DNA of 63,864 nucleotides from Candidatus Bathyarchaeota archaeon (GTDB lineage: Archaea; Thermoproteota; Bathyarchaeia; Bathyarchaeales; DTEX01): positions 1 to 63,864 of the forward strand of contig JANXEA010000004.1 of the NCBI GenBank assembly GCA_025059045.1, written 5' to 3'. The position numbers were made by a program, and so were the translations under genes. The notes beneath the pieces were generated by a model. It did not search any database. It was not told the origin of the DNA and worked only from the letters and a program-made list of their open reading frames with translations. Each line of letters begins with the position of its first letter. Position 1 is the stretch's first letter. Shown here in pieces: positions 61,133 through 63,864 of this stretch.

Positions 61133-63018
61133 ACGTGGTTCTTTTGGCATACCTGTTTGAGGAAAGACCCTTCTTTTTCTAACCCTAGCTCGGTAATCTT
61201 TTCGGGTTTTGGTATTCCCATTTCACTCCAACCTCTATATTCATAGTACTGTGATAGAAGCTCGCCGAGTGGAGGTAGGTTTTGCGCGGCCCCACCCTCA
61301 CCTCTCTTATGAGTCAATATCCTAGGTGGAAGAACATCATCTTTACGTGAGACCCCTTCGCGGATGTTGTAAAGTCTCTTCAAATTATATATACGCTCCC
61401 CTGTCTTCATGAATTCTGCAAAATCCATATTCATGCCTGTAACCCAGTTCAGCCAATCAACAAGATTGGTTGGCTCAACGCCGCCGAAGAGAATAAATTT
61501 GCAGACCTTTAATGAATCCATCATACACATTAGATCTTGAGCTTTGGAGACTAGTACCCCTTTTCCCTCGACCGAGTGGCGGTCCTGGATCTCCGTATAG
61601 CCTAGACTGCGAAGAATAACATTTCTCTCGAATATGTGGCTTAGGCTTTGCAGATGGCATGCGCCGCGGTTTGAAACAGCATAAGAAAGGCCTTGGCTAT
61701 AGTATGCTCTCGGATCATGTGCTGGAAGCTCCAGGCCCTTTACGTGTATTGCAAATTCCGCAGATAGTCCGCCAAGTTTTTCAGATGCTCTTTTTACTCC
61801 TTCACCCAAAAGTTTACCTAACCCTTCTCCTTTTGCAATCTTATGTATCATGGCTATTAAGGCATCGGGATTTCCCCACTCCAACCGGATGCCATCCGTA
61901 ATCTCCTCGGAGATCAATCCCATCTCATAGGCTTCCATCGAGAAGGCTATAACAGCACCTGTCGAAATCGTGTCCAAACCATAACGGTTACAGAGTTCGT
62001 TAGCTTTTGCTAGAGCCTCAAGGTCGTCGATGAGGCAATTTGCTCCAAGCATCGCAAGAGATTCATACTCTGGACCAGCACCCTCCACCGCACCATACTT
62101 AGAACTTTCAAACTTCACTTCTCTCCCACAGCCTATTATGCAGCCGCTGCAGTAATATCTTCCGCTCAGAATGGTTTTCGCCATTGTTTGACCAGAGATT
62201 CTTTCAGCTCCCTCCTCCCATGAACCCTGCCTCCAATTCTTAATTGGCAAATCGCCGACATACTCGATTGCAGTCATACCGCCGCTGGTTCCGTATTCAT
62301 GCATATTTTTGGCCTTCTCAAGAATGGTGGGAGCAATCTCTTTCACGGACTTTTCAAGAGCCTCTGGATTAACGATATCAATCTCATATGTTCCATACAC
62401 AACTATCGCCTTTAGGAGTTTCGACCCCATGACCGCGCCTAACCCGCATCTCGCTGCGGCTCTTCCATGTTTCCCATCGTTCATTATGCCCGCTAATCTA
62501 ACAAGATTCTCCCCGGCGGGCCCGATGCAAGCAACAACAGCTTTACAATCCGTCTCTCTCCTTAGAATTTCATCCGCCGTGTAGGTGTCGGTTCCCCAGA
62601 CATGAGTTGCATCCTTTAACTCCGCATGCCCATCATTTATCCAGATGTAGACTGGCTTCGAAGCCCTCCCATATATTACTATCCCGTCATATCCAGACTT
62701 CTTCAGTTCTGGACCCCAGCTTCCGCCAGCGTCGCTCTCCCCATATATTCCAGTTAAAGGCGACTTAGAGATCACATGATAACGGCCTGACAAAGGAACC
62801 CTAGTGCCCGTGACCGGCCCGGTCATGAATATTAAAACATTCTCAGGCCCCAAGGGGTCTGTAGACTTATCTGTCTCATCAAATAAGATCTTAGCCCCTA
62901 AGCCGCTACCACCTATGAACCTCCTCAACAAGTCTTCATCTAGTTCCTTTGTCGAGATCTTTTCTCTTATAAGGTCAACTCTTAGAATCCTGCCCACATA
63001 TCCGCCATACAATCCCAT
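61129..63018 (-). CDS. aor: Aldehyde:ferredoxin oxidoreductase (tungsten enzyme)
   Basis: This 629-residue enzyme starts GLYGGYVGRILRVDLIREKI. It has the four [4Fe-4S] Cys, C290-x2-C293-x3-C297 and C506 in DSLKVCKF, placed as in AOR of Pyrococcus, and pterin-binding stretches such as SGRYHVISKSPLTGIYGESDAGGSWG near residue 78. It oxidises aldehydes to acids and reduces ferredoxin, using tungsten-bispterin. It is transcribed in the same direction as the 16S gene and ends four bases into the macro-domain gene. Confidence 0.92.
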   Translation of the reverse strand: MGLYGGYVGRILRVDLIREKISTKELDEDLLRRFIGGSGLGAKILFDETDKSTDPLGPENVLIFMTGPVTGTRVPLSGRYHVISKSPLTGIYGESDAGGSWGPELKKSGYDGIVIYGRASKPVYIWINDGHAELKDATHVWGTDTYTADEILRRETDCKAVVACIGPAGENLVRLAGIMNDGKHGRAAARCGLGAVMGSKLLKAIVVYGTYEIDIVNPEALEKSVKEIAPTILEKAKNMHEYGTSGGMTAIEYVGDLPIKNWRQGSWEEGAERISGQTMAKTILSGRYYCSGCIIGCGREVKFESSKYGAVEGAGPEYESLAMLGANCLIDDLEALAKANELCNRYGLDTISTGAVIAFSMEAYEMGLISEEITDGIRLEWGNPDALIAMIHKIAKGEGLGKLLGEGVKRASEKLGGLSAEFAIHVKGLELPAHDPRAYYSQGLSYAVSNRGACHLQSLSHIFERNVILRSLGYTEIQDRHSVEGKGVLVSKAQDLMCMMDSLKVCKFILFGGVEPTNLVDWLNWVTGMNMDFAEFMKTGERIYNLKRLYNIREGVSRKDDVLPPRILTHKRGEGGAAQNLPPLGELLSQYYEYRGWSEMGIPKPEKITELGLEKEGSFLKQVCQKNHV

Positions 63019-63186
63019 AGTCCTCCCTCCAGTTTATGAAGCGCAGTTTTCGAGCAAGCGTGCGGAGATAATCCATTTTAATAGCAGAATGATGTAAAGG
63101 CGAAATAAAAGCATTAAGAGACATGAAACCTAAAAATTAAAATTTTTGGGCTTGGCGCATGCTTCCAATATCAGCCATTTTTTCTT

Positions 63187-63864
<678 letters not shown>

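Overview
The window is archaeal chromosome, most likely from the Bathyarchaeia or a related TACK lineage. Evidence for this: Rpo7 and Spt4, ribosomal proteins S24e, S27ae and S6e, an SmAP3-type Sm protein, a PAC2 protein, archaease, EndA, Elp3, PurP (folate-independent purine synthesis), GTP-dependent dephospho-CoA kinase, ThiD-ThiN, archaeosine genes, O-phosphoseryl-tRNA synthetase (SepRS), and an archaeal 16S rRNA. The lineage is an inference; the 16S fragment at the right end would settle it.

Layout. 1-5.7 kb: subunits of a membrane-bound Complex I / group 4 hydrogenase-like complex in two converging units (NuoH- and NuoI-like plus an unknown protein on +; NuoC-, HyfB-, HyfE- and HyfF-like on -). 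5.8-14.9 kb: MscS channel with a frameshifted Ig-like tail, a small zinc ribbon, PurP and a PurP-like paralogue, SGNH hydrolase, PAC2, Sm protein, bifunctional sugar-nucleotide enzyme, flavodoxin, PAP2, archease. 15-23 kb: solitary DNA methyltransferase, tRNA-Arg(GCG), PK-C-like protein, SagB-type oxidoreductase, polysaccharide deacetylase, frameshifted Na+/H+ antiporter, Trm14-like methyltransferase, and a queT-queC unit whose short leader looks like a regulatory RNA. 23-28.3 kb: an envelope cluster (two secreted proteins, a membrane protein with a winged-helix regulator, a MacB-like ABC exporter); three of its promoters share a near-identical 12-base element. 28.5-42.4 kb: conserved information-processing genes (rpo7-spt4-DPCK-rps24e-rps27ae, endonuclease V, SepRS-translin, ThiDN, PurF-like, isocitrate/isopropylmalate dehydrogenase family, RDD protein, TyrRS, PPC-domain and PHP-domain proteins). 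42.5-47.6 kb: pentose-sugar genes (GH51 arabinofuranosidase, ribulose-phosphate epimerase family, xylulokinase) with two flavoproteins. 47.7-52.4 kb: Elp3, GlyRS, PhoU-like, EndA. 52.4-63.9 kb: a decayed UbiA prenyltransferase, a wHTH regulator, a second FGGY kinase, S6e, a transglutaminase-like protein, a membrane-anchored PL11 rhamnogalacturonan lyase, a macro-domain protein, aldehyde:ferredoxin oxidoreductase, and the 3' part of 16S rRNA.

Read together, the genes suggest an anaerobic, ferredoxin-using heterotroph able to attack plant pectin and arabinan side chains: PL11 cuts the rhamnogalacturonan backbone, GH51 releases arabinose, the FGGY kinases and the epimerase handle the sugars, and AOR plus the membrane complex could couple oxidation to an ion gradient. 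No CRISPR array, insertion sequence or integrase was found. Three genes carry frame lesions; two of these lie at A-runs and look like single missing bases, which may be assembly errors.
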